Below are positions 50,977 to 60,078 of a stretch of 64,000 bases of DNA, in pieces. Below the pieces are notes generated by a model that worked only from the letters and a program-made list of their open reading frames with translations, had not been told where the DNA came from and ran no database searches. How positions within the stretch are numbered: the first letter of the stretch is position 1; each line of letters opens with the position of its first letter. The stretch covers positions 56,339 through 120,338 of the forward strand of contig CAWJRO010000036.1 of assembly GCA_963845285.1 (NCBI GenBank), read 5' to 3'. This DNA comes from Methanobacterium_C sp963845285 (GTDB lineage: Archaea; Methanobacteriota; Methanobacteria; Methanobacteriales; Methanobacteriaceae). Both the position numbers and the translations under genes were made by a program.

Positions 50977-51425
50977 CAAATTCCTCCTTTTATTACCATA
51001 TCTGAACAAATTTTTAAGTTGATTAAATTCGTTAATTGCTGTTTTGGACTTATTGGTGCAGGTTGAGCTGTTGCATTTTTTGCAACAACTGGATGATACC
51101 AAGCTTGGATCTGCTCTTCAGTTGCTGGTATCAACCAATATCTTGCCCCTCCACCTGCTTTATCAGCTCCAGTACAACCATCGTAATCTGTATCTGTGAC
51201 TGAGGAAGTTAACTCACCTTCTACAGTTCCCTTGGGGTTGTTTTCAAGAACTCCATATTCTCCAGAGCTTGGATCATAGTTTACCCAATAATGGTACCCC
51301 GAATATCCTCCATACATCCCTCCAGGTTGAAAATAACCCCCTATAACTGGTACAGGGTTTGGAGCTGCACTTGAAACTGGTAATATCATCAAAATTAGTA
51401 GTAATGTAAATAATAATTTCTTAAT
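50976..51425 (-). CDS. Secreted small prophage protein with an ATT start codon
   Basis: 150 codons read as a signal peptide (I/M-KKLLFTLLLILMILPVSSAA) and a Gly/Tyr-rich mature part (GGMYGGYSGYHYWVNY; TDYDGCTGADKAGGG). SD GGAGGCG (51431-51437), 5 nt, ATT (51423-51425). An in-frame TAA lies 8 codons upstream and no ATG, GTG or TTG occurs between it and ATT. The next in-frame start, TTG 51392, would cut the signal peptide in half and has no SD. The stop codon lies at the lysin's start region (about one base of overlap). Function unknown. Confidence 0.72.
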   Translation of the reverse strand: MKKLLFTLLLILMILPVSSAAPNPVPVIGGYFQPGGMYGGYSGYHYWVNYDPSSGEYGVLENNPKGTVEGELTSSVTDTDYDGCTGADKAGGGARYWLIPATEEQIQAWYHPVVAKNATAQPAPISPKQQLTNLINLKICSDMVIKGGI

Positions 51426-51504
51426 GTAACCGCCTCCTAATTGGTTTTAGAGGTTTTCAAGCCCTTGCATTGCAGTAGGTACTTGTAGCCACTCGCCACT
51501 TAGA

Positions 51505-51530
51505 GGTTTAACGTCTAAATTAGACGGTAA
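51505..51530. repeat. Palindrome upstream of the secreted prophage gene
   Basis: cgtctaaattagacg is an inverted repeat with 7-bp arms and a one-base centre at about 51510-51525, within the 190-bp gap between two minus-strand genes. It may be an operator or hairpin for the secreted protein/lysin pair. Confidence 0.45.
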
Positions 51531-51616
51531 TATGCATAATACCACTCTCCTAATTAATCATTGATTTAAAAAGAGTATAAACTAAAACGAGATATTTAGA
51601 AGAAATAAGGTTTAAT

Positions 51617-52153
51617 TCACGCCGTAATAATAAATAATGGAGTACAACCAATACCTGCCCCATATAAATCTATAATATTTACAGTTACACTATTAAGCCC
51701 GACCCTTACAATGCTAGTTATATCTAACGCAGGTATAGGCCTAAGTAAATTGCCATCAGGGTTAAAATTGTAGGAAACCGTTCCATATTGGGTGACAATA
51801 CTAAAGCTATCATCTGCCCAAATCTGGGAATTAAGATCTGTACAAGAAGAGGAAATATAAACTTTTCCAGAACCTCCCCAATTAAATGAAATCGGTCCGA
51901 AAGTTACAACTTCCCCGTTGTAATTTACGTTTCTATCAAACCCATCTGTAATTTTCACACAAAGCATGGATTTCACAGCCATTTTATCCCCATTTTGTAA
52001 CTTTATTATAGTCACGTTGTCCCCCGATTTGATGGAAGATAATGGGCAGGCAACCTTTTCACCTGAAGTTGTTGTTGTTACAAGGACCTTATCCCCGGCC
52101 TTTATACTACCTACAGTTTTAATAGCATTCCCATTAAAAATAACAGTGTCCAT
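51617..52153 (-). CDS. Prophage tail-region protein, unknown
   Basis: 178 residues. The N-terminal half contains two beta-rich repeats of about 27 residues (VGSIKAGDKVLVTTTTSG; LSSIKSGDNVTIIKLQNG). The second half is also beta-rich (YISSSCTDLNSQIW; GIGCTPLFIITA). No family was recognised; its place after the hub gene suggests a tail-tip or fibre component. Confidence 0.6.
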   Translation of the reverse strand: MDTVIFNGNAIKTVGSIKAGDKVLVTTTTSGEKVACPLSSIKSGDNVTIIKLQNGDKMAVKSMLCVKITDGFDRNVNYNGEVVTFGPISFNWGGSGKVYISSSCTDLNSQIWADDSFSIVTQYGTVSYNFNPDGNLLRPIPALDITSIVRVGLNSVTVNIIDLYGAGIGCTPLFIITA

Positions 52154-52166
52154 CTTTTAAACCCCT

Positions 52167-53330
52167 TTAAGGTGATCTAACATTCTCAACTGTTCCAGTC
52201 TCATTCACATAGATAAGAACACGACCAGATGCAGCGTCTGCTTTAGCTGTACCTGTTTGACTTTTAACTTTACTTGCTTCTGCCTGTGCTGCAGCCCATA
52301 CAGTGTCAAATTCATTCGCTACACTTACAACTGTTTCATCTGTACTTAATTGAAATTCAGAATATATCGTAGTTGGATCAACTTGATAAGTACGGTCTGT
52401 GATTGTGAATGTTTTATCACTGTAATAAGGGTCGTTAGGGAATTGTATTTGTGTTCCTTTTTCGTAATCATAAAATCCTGACATCCTCACAGTTGCGGTG
52501 TAAATTGGACTGCTTTTTTGGTCTAATTCTAGTTGCACGGCTGCTTGAAGTTGTGCTTGTGTCATATCAGATTCTGAGATATCAGGCCCTATGCAAATCC
52601 CATACTTGCTTTGACTTGCCGTGTCATTTAATGTGACTGTAATATTGTTATCTGTCCCTGCGTATCCGGTGATCCTATTCACGATGTTTGTTGCATCTTC
52701 TGTAACTTGGAAACTTGTTATTCTGTCATCGTCTTTGAAGATATAATTGTAGTCGAAACGGTCTGTTTTTGTTTCAAACCAGTGAAAATATCCTCCAAGG
52801 TCTATGAACCATCTTAATTTGTTTATTCCTGTGATTTTAACGTACTGGGTAAATAATGCGTTTATTGCATCTTTTTTTGTATCCCAGGAACCGCAGAAAC
52901 GGTTTAAATTATTTTCTGATGTGTTAAGTATGACATTTTGTAATTGTGTTTGTCCTCTTCCAACTGAAATTCCTGTATCTTGTAGAATAAGCTGTAAAAA
53001 TTCTAATACAGTTTTATTTACATTATTCTCAGGCTTTGTACAGTCATATTTAAAGGGCTGTTTCATGAGTAGTCTACCTACGTCCCTTCCATAGATTTCA
53101 TATATTCTATTACTGTTTGTATCATCCCGAAATACCTTTTCTAATACTCCTTTGATTATATCGTGTCCTTCTGTAAGTGTTGGGTCAATTACACTGTATT
53201 TAAAAACTTGACCTGTCCTATAAACGGAAGGCGCTAAAGGAGTATTGAAATGGACTGTAAATTCAGTACTGGAGTCACTGATTCGACTGTTCACAGTTAC
53301 GTCCTTGATAACTTCATTATCGCTACTCAT
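52167..53330 (-). CDS. Tail hub / baseplate protein (XkdQ or gp29-like)
   Basis: About 387 residues. IYEIYGRDVGRLLMKQPF, LQLILQDTGISVGRG, WFIDLGGYFHWFETK and the closing TFTITDRTYQVDP are the pattern of tail hub proteins that recognise the tube and are found after distal tail genes. ATG 53330 (M4 of the longest frame) is chosen for its upstream GGGG; it overlaps the end of the previous gene by 8 nt. The C-terminal ~50 residues are Ala/Ser-rich. Confidence 0.7.
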   Translation of the reverse strand: MSSDNEVIKDVTVNSRISDSSTEFTVHFNTPLAPSVYRTGQVFKYSVIDPTLTEGHDIIKGVLEKVFRDDTNSNRIYEIYGRDVGRLLMKQPFKYDCTKPENNVNKTVLEFLQLILQDTGISVGRGQTQLQNVILNTSENNLNRFCGSWDTKKDAINALFTQYVKITGINKLRWFIDLGGYFHWFETKTDRFDYNYIFKDDDRITSFQVTEDATNIVNRITGYAGTDNNITVTLNDTASQSKYGICIGPDISESDMTQAQLQAAVQLELDQKSSPIYTATVRMSGFYDYEKGTQIQFPNDPYYSDKTFTITDRTYQVDPTTIYSEFQLSTDETVVSVANEFDTVWAAAQAEASKVKSQTGTAKADAASGRVLIYVNETGTVENVRSP

Positions 53331-54681
53331 AGAATACATCCCCTATCCATACTCCAAAGCTTGGATTATAATCTAAACCTTCTATTTCTGCTTTGGCGTA
53401 TTGTATTCCTGCTTTTACTTCCACATCTGCATCTTTGATTAATGCATCTTGCCACGAACTTAAAGCTTGTATTGTTGGAGGATTTGCAGTGTATTGGGAA
53501 ACATATATATTTCGGAATCCTGAATAGTTCCCTGTACTCCATGCGTCGTATAAAACCAAATAACCACTTGTATAAGCAACATCTGTCATTGACGCTACTT
53601 GTTGCCCCCCAACAGTCAGATTATGCTTTCCATTTTGATCAAGAGTTGAAACACAATGCACCCATGTTTGATTTGATGAAAAAACATCTTTACTTGAAAC
53701 AATTGTCCCATCTTTTATAATACCTTCTGGCTGTCCTGAACGGACATCAACACGGGCTTGGTAGTGTTGCCCCTCTGCAGGCGATGAAGCTTGGCAATAA
53801 CATAACCCTGCAAGCTTTCCCAAACCAATATATACGTCCCATTCTGCTTTAAATGGTCCATTTGTCTGGAATGTATTGGTTCGGATTAAACCAATACCTG
53901 CATTTCCTCCTGCACTTGCAACTTCCAGGCATTGACTACCTCCTAGCGTTGTAGATGAAATTTCCCCTATGATTGGAGTCCATTTGCTAGTGTCTCCAGT
54001 GCCGTCATCATTAAATTGATACACCTTTGTTGGATCTGAATCATCTACTACACTTGAATTTCCAGAATAAATAGTTAAGATGTATGTTGAAGGACTTGCA
54101 GGCAATGAAGGTATTAATACATCAAATGTGGCCGTACTTGATGCTGTATAACTCACACGATTATAACTGAGAATTGTTGAACCATCAGCATCCACAAATC
54201 TTATATCCCCAAAATCACTTCGCATATAACTTTGATAGGGAATTGTAACCTGTACTGGATAATTTGTTTTTGCACCATCTGTTGAACCAATCATTGTGAT
54301 TGTTGCTTTCTTTGTAAGTCCTAACGGTCCTTCCACCAAATCTTCATTAGGTTCATGATGAAAAGTCCATTCACAATTCCCTGGAACAGCTTGATCAGGT
54401 GGGCTGAACTTTGTATAAACAACCAATGTTCCACCACCTGGCACGGTAACTGGTAATGATGAAACAAATGATTGATTATCTAAACTGAAAAATTGTGATT
54501 GATATGTGTCAATAGCTCTTCCAAGTTGGTTTGTTGGTGATTCTATCCCGTAAAGTGTGATATTTTTATCTACACTGAACGGATTTTGAATTGTCACGGC
54601 CTGAACAGGACTTTGTGATCCTCTTTGAACACTGAAACCTAGTTCAGTTATCTTTTCTCCAACACTATTTTTGAAGATCAT
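53323..54681 (-). CDS. Tail protein with DUF2341 and lectin-like domains (candidate receptor-binding)
   Basis: 452 residues. The N-terminal ~130 residues are structural (NPFSVDKNITLYGIESP). Then a DUF2341 segment (YPVQVTIPYQSYMRSDFGDIRFVD, quoted in part) and a concanavalin/LamG-like domain (FKAEWDVYIGLGKLAGLCY, TLDQNGKHNLTVGG). A sugar- or wall-binding role is inferred. The start ATG 54681 overlaps the previous stop as ATGA, with gggtg upstream, so the genes are translationally coupled. Confidence 0.72.
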   Translation of the reverse strand: MIFKNSVGEKITELGFSVQRGSQSPVQAVTIQNPFSVDKNITLYGIESPTNQLGRAIDTYQSQFFSLDNQSFVSSLPVTVPGGGTLVVYTKFSPPDQAVPGNCEWTFHHEPNEDLVEGPLGLTKKATITMIGSTDGAKTNYPVQVTIPYQSYMRSDFGDIRFVDADGSTILSYNRVSYTASSTATFDVLIPSLPASPSTYILTIYSGNSSVVDDSDPTKVYQFNDDGTGDTSKWTPIIGEISSTTLGGSQCLEVASAGGNAGIGLIRTNTFQTNGPFKAEWDVYIGLGKLAGLCYCQASSPAEGQHYQARVDVRSGQPEGIIKDGTIVSSKDVFSSNQTWVHCVSTLDQNGKHNLTVGGQQVASMTDVAYTSGYLVLYDAWSTGNYSGFRNIYVSQYTANPPTIQALSSWQDALIKDADVEVKAGIQYAKAEIEGLDYNPSFGVWIGDVFYE

Positions 54682-55502
54682 ACGAAATACACCCGTATCC
54701 ATTTAAGCCAACAGCCATGGTTAGGGTCATCACCATGGTGTTCGGTTGTGTGGAGTGTTAAAATAGTTGGATAATTATTTGGAGCAAAATTAAAATCCAA
54801 TACCTGGAATGGTTGGTTAGGTGGTTGGTTAGAACCAGGATCGGGGTCATGGTAATAGTTCCAATTTTTAGTACCTTCAATTGAACCATCCACCGTTATG
54901 GCCCCTGGAAGCCTACATGTGGATCCATAAACTTCTACTTTTTTAATTTGTTTGGTTTCAACAATTTGCATGAATCCTAATTCAGTTCCATAAGCTCCAG
55001 AACTTGCATCCGCATTTGCTTTTGTCCAAACGCCATCTACAATGTAGTACCACTCATAATACTGTGTTATATTGCTGTAACCGTAGTAACTTGGAACATA
55101 AATCTTAGATGTGCCCGCTCCACTGGTTTCATAATGTGCAATTATATCATACTTGATGACTTTATCTGCCATATCGTCTTCTACAATCTTAACAAGTTCC
55201 AGTGCAGCCTTGTAATTTATATCACCTGTCGGTGCATGCTCCGTGATGGTTATAGTATTTCCTCCTTGAACTTGGAGTTTACTTCCACCATTTATCAACT
55301 GATCATTATTGATAATTTGACAGGCCATATCGTCAAAAAGTGCAATTTCGGCCCTAGGATCTGTACTTAATGATCTCAATGCAGCTACACAATGAAAAGT
55401 GATAATAGAATCCGTGTTTGATGAGGGTGTTCTGGGATCCTTTTCTACATTCTCAATCTGTGTAGGTACAATACCCCCAATTGTCCAATTTCCATAAGCC
55501 AT
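54678..55502 (-). CDS. Distal tail (Dit-like) or tail component
   Basis: 274 residues, directly after the tape measure in reading order, the place of distal tail proteins in siphoviruses. MAYGNWTIGGIVPTQIENVE opens it; GAITVDGSIEGTKNWNYYH and FAPNNYPTILTLHTTEHHGD (quoted in part) lie in the second half. No family motif was recognised, so the role rests on gene order. It ends in an ATGA overlap with the next gene. Confidence 0.6.
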   Translation of the reverse strand: MAYGNWTIGGIVPTQIENVEKDPRTPSSNTDSIITFHCVAALRSLSTDPRAEIALFDDMACQIINNDQLINGGSKLQVQGGNTITITEHAPTGDINYKAALELVKIVEDDMADKVIKYDIIAHYETSGAGTSKIYVPSYYGYSNITQYYEWYYIVDGVWTKANADASSGAYGTELGFMQIVETKQIKKVEVYGSTCRLPGAITVDGSIEGTKNWNYYHDPDPGSNQPPNQPFQVLDFNFAPNNYPTILTLHTTEHHGDDPNHGCWLKWIRVYFV

Positions 55503-55508
55503 ACTTGA

Positions 55509-58500
55509 TCACCTCATTGCATTTACTACACTGACACCTGCAGTGTTTGCCTGTTGACTTAGTTTTCCTGCAAGACTTGTTCCTAACGTACTTCCGGCCT
55601 TTTTAATTGTATCATCTGTTGCATTTCCTTGAATTACAACAGCTCCCTCTGCAACTTCAAGGTAAATTACTGTTTGTCCTGATTGATTGCTGCCTGATAT
55701 AGGGGAGGCCTGCATATTTGGGATATTTGGAACATTTGGGATCTGAATTTTACTGTTTGCATATTCATTGAGCTTTGAAAACCCTTCAACACCCGCATCT
55801 GCCACACTTGCAGCCCATGATTTCATGTTTGCTGTTGTAATCGTTGATAAAGGACCTGATTTTGGCGGGCTGTGTGGGAACATCCCCGAAATCTCATTAA
55901 AAACAGAATCTAATTCAGGTAAACCATTACTAATCCCACTTACAAGGTTGGACATCATTGAATCTCCAACCTGGAATAAACCACTTGAAACAGAATCTAA
56001 ATCTCCAAGGAAATCAGTTGAACTATTTGTGATTTCATTAAATTTGCTGTCAACTATGGATACTGCAGATGATAATGAATTATTCAAACTACCTAAGTTG
56101 CTTGAAATTCCTGAAGAAAAGTTTTGTATCAAACTAGAACCGAAATTATTCCAACCCTCAGCGCTAACACTGCTTAAAGGTCCTGCAATTGGAGGGCTGT
56201 GTGTTTCTGTACGTTGTTTAATCCAATTTAAAGCATTATCTATATCTGCATGTGCACTATTCAATCCATTTGCAAATCCTTCACCGATCTGATGAGCCCA
56301 ACCATATATTTGTCCGGGTATTCCTTTAACAAATGTTTCAAGTCCTCCCAAATCATCTTCAACTGTTTTAACTGCACCTCCAAGCCCAGAACTAATATTC
56401 CCCCAAGATGGGAAGGGAATTTGTGGAATGTGGGAAATTACATAATCTTTTAAGCCACCATAATCTTTTCCTGCAGTGCTAACAATTCCACCTAATCCCT
56501 GGGAAACATTGCTCCAGGTTGGGATTGGTACTTTGGGAATATGAGAAACTACATAATCCTTTAAGCCACCATAATCTTTTTCTGCAGTAGTTACAATACC
56601 ACTTAGGCCTGTTCCTAATGTACTCCAGTTTATGTTTGGAATTTTAGGAAGGTGGGAGGTTATGTAAGATTTAAGGCCATTAAATTCAGATTCTATCCCT
56701 GATTCAATGGAACTTAAAGAAGGTAATTTAATAGTACCTAAATCTGGCATTTTAGGGAGATGGGAAGTAATATAAGATTTAAGATTGTTAAATTCAGTTC
56801 CTATCCCGGATTCAATAGAGGACAAAGAAGGAAGTTTAATAGTGTCCAAAGTTGGCATTTTAAGCTGTTTTATTTTATCAATTGCATCTTGATAAGGTTT
56901 TACAATGGCATCAGACGATGTTTTAGGGAATAAAGCACCTAATTGGTCTTGGAGACTTGGTTCATCTACTGCAGTATTTACCTGTTTCCTTAATGTTGTC
57001 TTATTGGTTGAACTGGGGTCTATAGCAGCCTTATTTCTAGCATCAACATCCGCCTGTTCTTCAGGAGTTAAATTGTGCTTAACTGGATTCATATCTGCAA
57101 GAGTAGTTCCCGCCATCATTGGGAGCATTTCAGCATCACCAAGGACTGATAAAACTCCTCTTCCTAATGAAGCTGCATTGAATTTAGGTATTGTGGTCCA
57201 TGTTTTGAGTTTATCAACAATACCACCAAGACCTTCTGAATCACCTAACCAACCTACATTCTCTTTTCCTTGGGTGGTTTCACTTTTAGGAGGTAATATT
57301 TCGTTTCCATCTGGTAATTTGAATGTACTTCCTGTTGAACTTGTACTCCCTTCAGTTAAACTAAATTTACCACCAACAGTACCAGTGGATGGAGTTTCAA
57401 CTTTTGCACTCTCTATTCCCTCATTTATTGAAGCTACAATCTGTTGTCCTTCAGTTTTGAAGGTAGGTAACTTTGAGTTTAAACCTGCAAGGATCCTATC
57501 TGAAATTGTACCTCCTTCACCGTCCAGGGTTGGGAGTTTTTCATCAATACCAGCTTTGAAGTTATCAATTAGAGATCCTCCAACTTGTTTGAAACTACTT
57601 AACTTCGCAGTGATCTTGGATAAAAGGTCATCCATGACGTTGAGATTAACAGATCCTTTTTCTTCACCAAATAAAGTACTCCAAACATTAGAATGTTCTA
57701 AATCCTTGAGTTTACCTTTAGTATCAGTAACAAACGAACCAACTTTTGATTCTGTTTCTTCAATAGAAGGTTCTCCATCACTACCAAAAATTTTGTTAAA
57801 AACATTAGAATTTTTAAGTTCATCAATCTTTGATTCAATAGCCTCAACAAATCTTGAATCTTTTATACCTTCTGCAATTTTTACACTTACTTTTTCACCA
57901 AAATTTTCTAAATTTTTTCCAGTTAACCTATCAAGTGCTGCAAGATATAGTATTATTTGTGCAACCGTACCACCATACTTAGAAGCAAGTTCACCCAATC
58001 CACTTAATTCGGTTTGTACCCAATTTTGGAAACTACCTGCAGTGTGTTGAGTTGCTTGATCTACCTTTGTTGTTTGTTCTACTTGTGTATCTCCAGTTTG
58101 GTTTGCCTGGTCTTCAAGGTCTTTATAATTATATTTCAGGTTTGCTATTGATTTACCACCAGATGTACCAAATATTGCTATAGCTTCTTGTGATTTCTGA
58201 GCAGAATAAGGCATTTTTGAAAATGCTACAAGTAAGTCACTTAAAACATCCTTGGCAGGTCTTAAGTTCCCTGATGCATCTCTTGTTGCAACCCCTACTG
58301 CTTGAATCTTTTTCTCATAATCTCCAAGTTTAGAGTTACTCTCATCAAAATCCTTTGTAAACTGAGTAAATCCACCACGTAAAGCCATTGTTATCTGAGG
58401 TGAAGTGAGTCCAGATTTACCAAAGGCATCTATTAAAGCTCCTGTATCTGAGAGAGTGAAACCCATATTGGCTAATTGTGCACCTGCCTTATCCAGTATA

Positions 58501-59381
58501 CTCGTGAAAGATTCCATCGTGGGAATACCACTTTGTTTCCACTCTGTAAAGAGTACTCCATTGTATTTTGCAGCATCATCCGCACTTATACCATAAAGTC
58601 TGTAAGCTTCTGTAAGATCATAGATTCCTGTTTTAGCATCCATACCCGAATCTTTAACCAGTTCCATTTCACCATTAAAATATTTTATAGCATCACTTGA
58701 GTTACCAGTCATTCCAGCAAGGTATGCCATATCTCCTGATAATGCATTAGCTTGATATTCTGCGTTACTTTCTGCATTTATAGCTGCACCCCTAGCATTT
58801 GTTTGATCTTGTGTTGCACTAGCCCAGATCTGAGCATCCTGAATATTCTTACTATAATCTAAACTACCCATGGCTGCACTGTATGTTGCTGTTGCACCTG
58901 CTGCAGTTGCTGCAGCAACTGCGAAATCATTTGTATTACTGGTTAAATCACCCATTTCATCCGTATCTGTTTGGAGATCATCTGAAAGAGAACCATCATC
59001 ATTAAGATGTATAACTACATCTTCACCATTTACAGCATCCAATTCATCACTTAAACGAGGTACATCCTCTTTTGCATCACCATCGTCATTTATTGTGATA
59101 TTTGCGTCTGTACCATTTAAGGTGTCCACGTCTTCTTTTAGTGTAGTCGCTTGTTCTAGTGCATCTCCTTCAAAATCTACACGTGCAATATTGTCTGATC
59201 CTGCGATCTCATCAAGAATATTATTTAAATCCTCTGCCTCGGTTTGTGCATCACCACCAAGATTAATATTTATAATCTTATCAGGAATGTTGTTAATTAA
59301 ATCAATAAGCTCATTTAAGCCAGATATGACATCATCAATGGTCATTTGGACTTGGATACCGAGAGTTTTATCATCTGACAT
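55509..59381 (-). CDS. Tail tape-measure protein
   Basis: 1290 residues, the longest gene of the module. The N-terminus holds four ~33-residue acidic repeats (DGDAKEDVPRLSDELDAVNG). A TP901-like section follows (AGMTGNSSDAIKYFNGEME, LRGGFTQFTKDFDE, VGVATRDASGNLRP), then a hydrophobic stretch (AQIILYLAALDRL). The C-terminal third has about five ~36-residue repeats (LPSLSSIESGI..EFN.LKSYI) and two HSPP..GPLS motifs. Length sets tail length, so the tail should be long and flexible. SD aaggagat precedes the ATG. Confidence 0.9.
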   Translation of the reverse strand: MSDDKTLGIQVQMTIDDVISGLNELIDLINNIPDKIININLGGDAQTEAEDLNNILDEIAGSDNIARVDFEGDALEQATTLKEDVDTLNGTDANITINDDGDAKEDVPRLSDELDAVNGEDVVIHLNDDGSLSDDLQTDTDEMGDLTSNTNDFAVAAATAAGATATYSAAMGSLDYSKNIQDAQIWASATQDQTNARGAAINAESNAEYQANALSGDMAYLAGMTGNSSDAIKYFNGEMELVKDSGMDAKTGIYDLTEAYRLYGISADDAAKYNGVLFTEWKQSGIPTMESFTSILDKAGAQLANMGFTLSDTGALIDAFGKSGLTSPQITMALRGGFTQFTKDFDESNSKLGDYEKKIQAVGVATRDASGNLRPAKDVLSDLLVAFSKMPYSAQKSQEAIAIFGTSGGKSIANLKYNYKDLEDQANQTGDTQVEQTTKVDQATQHTAGSFQNWVQTELSGLGELASKYGGTVAQIILYLAALDRLTGKNLENFGEKVSVKIAEGIKDSRFVEAIESKIDELKNSNVFNKIFGSDGEPSIEETESKVGSFVTDTKGKLKDLEHSNVWSTLFGEEKGSVNLNVMDDLLSKITAKLSSFKQVGGSLIDNFKAGIDEKLPTLDGEGGTISDRILAGLNSKLPTFKTEGQQIVASINEGIESAKVETPSTGTVGGKFSLTEGSTSSTGSTFKLPDGNEILPPKSETTQGKENVGWLGDSEGLGGIVDKLKTWTTIPKFNAASLGRGVLSVLGDAEMLPMMAGTTLADMNPVKHNLTPEEQADVDARNKAAIDPSSTNKTTLRKQVNTAVDEPSLQDQLGALFPKTSSDAIVKPYQDAIDKIKQLKMPTLDTIKLPSLSSIESGIGTEFNNLKSYITSHLPKMPDLGTIKLPSLSSIESGIESEFNGLKSYITSHLPKIPNINWSTLGTGLSGIVTTAEKDYGGLKDYVVSHIPKVPIPTWSNVSQGLGGIVSTAGKDYGGLKDYVISHIPQIPFPSWGNISSGLGGAVKTVEDDLGGLETFVKGIPGQIYGWAHQIGEGFANGLNSAHADIDNALNWIKQRTETHSPPIAGPLSSVSAEGWNNFGSSLIQNFSSGISSNLGSLNNSLSSAVSIVDSKFNEITNSSTDFLGDLDSVSSGLFQVGDSMMSNLVSGISNGLPELDSVFNEISGMFPHSPPKSGPLSTITTANMKSWAASVADAGVEGFSKLNEYANSKIQIPNVPNIPNMQASPISGSNQSGQTVIYLEVAEGAVVIQGNATDDTIKKAGSTLGTSLAGKLSQQANTAGVSVVNAMR

Positions 59382-59482
59382 GATTTTATCTCCTTAAATT
59401 TTATAAGAAAAAAGTAATATACTAAAAACAGAAAATAGGAAGTAATAAAATAAAATTAAAATAAGAAGAGGGGAAATTCGCA

Positions 59483-59650
59483 ATGAAAAACAAAGGATTA
59501 CTTGTTATAATTGTTTTTTTCTTTCTGTGGTATTTTTACGCACCTACCACATCAAATGGATTTATAGCTTTAATTATGGGCTCATTTTTTGCAGGAGCAT
59601 TTGTAATGGATATTACATACCAAAAAGGAATTAACAAAGTAGAAAATTAA
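59483..59650 (+). CDS. 55-residue two-helix membrane protein
   Basis: ATG 59483 after gaggggaaattcgca. MKNKGLLVIIVFFFLWYFY is one helix and FIALIMGSFFAGAFVMDI the second; the end is charged (YQKGINKVEN). It is the first gene of a plus-strand block set inside the minus-strand tail genes, as expected for a lysogeny cargo gene. No family was recognised. Confidence 0.65.
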   Translation: MKNKGLLVIIVFFFLWYFYAPTTSNGFIALIMGSFFAGAFVMDITYQKGINKVEN

Positions 59651-59715
59651 GGTAAAAAGTTTTCAAAATGATAATCATTAAAAAATTAAAATTGATTAAT
59701 AAAATGGAGACTTAA

Positions 59716-60075
59716 ATGATGAGATTCCATACAAGTATAGCAATAATAATTGGGATAATCACAACATTGATACTTATCTACATTGACTTTTACGTCAACC
59801 TGACTATGATTGCTTTCTTATTTTCTATTTGTGTGGGAGGAATGATTGCAACAGGTATTGCAATTAAAAACAAAGCTCGAATTGGATTATATGAAGGATT
59901 TGGAGTTGCAATTCTCTTTTTAATATGGACTGCAATTGTAGGAATTGATGTCCCTTATATTGCAGGGAATATAATCATTGGTGCCTTAATTGGGTTACCG
60001 TTTTTCGCAGGTATTGGTGGTTTTATAGCTAAGAAATGTCGAGAATATGCAATTAAAAATAGTACAAGGGGTTAA
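59716..60075 (+). CDS. DUF5518-like membrane protein in the prophage cargo block
   Basis: 119 residues with four hydrophobic helices (SIAIIIGIITTLILIYIDF; MIAFLFSICVGGMIATGIAI; GVAILFLIWTAIVGIDV; NIIIGALIGLPFFAGIGGFI; each quoted in part). It resembles in size and pattern the chromosomal gene at 1872-2294. Three bases separate its stop from the next gene, so they form an operon. Function unknown. Confidence 0.65.
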   Translation: MMRFHTSIAIIIGIITTLILIYIDFYVNLTMIAFLFSICVGGMIATGIAIKNKARIGLYEGFGVAILFLIWTAIVGIDVPYIAGNIIIGALIGLPFFAGIGGFIAKKCREYAIKNSTRG

Positions 60076-60078
60076 AAA

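Noticed and set aside
56905..58050. 381-codon open frame on the plus strand
   Set aside because: It lies wholly antisense to the tape-measure gene, has no SD, and its sequence (Ser/Pro/Leu-rich) is what the opposite strand of this coding region produces.
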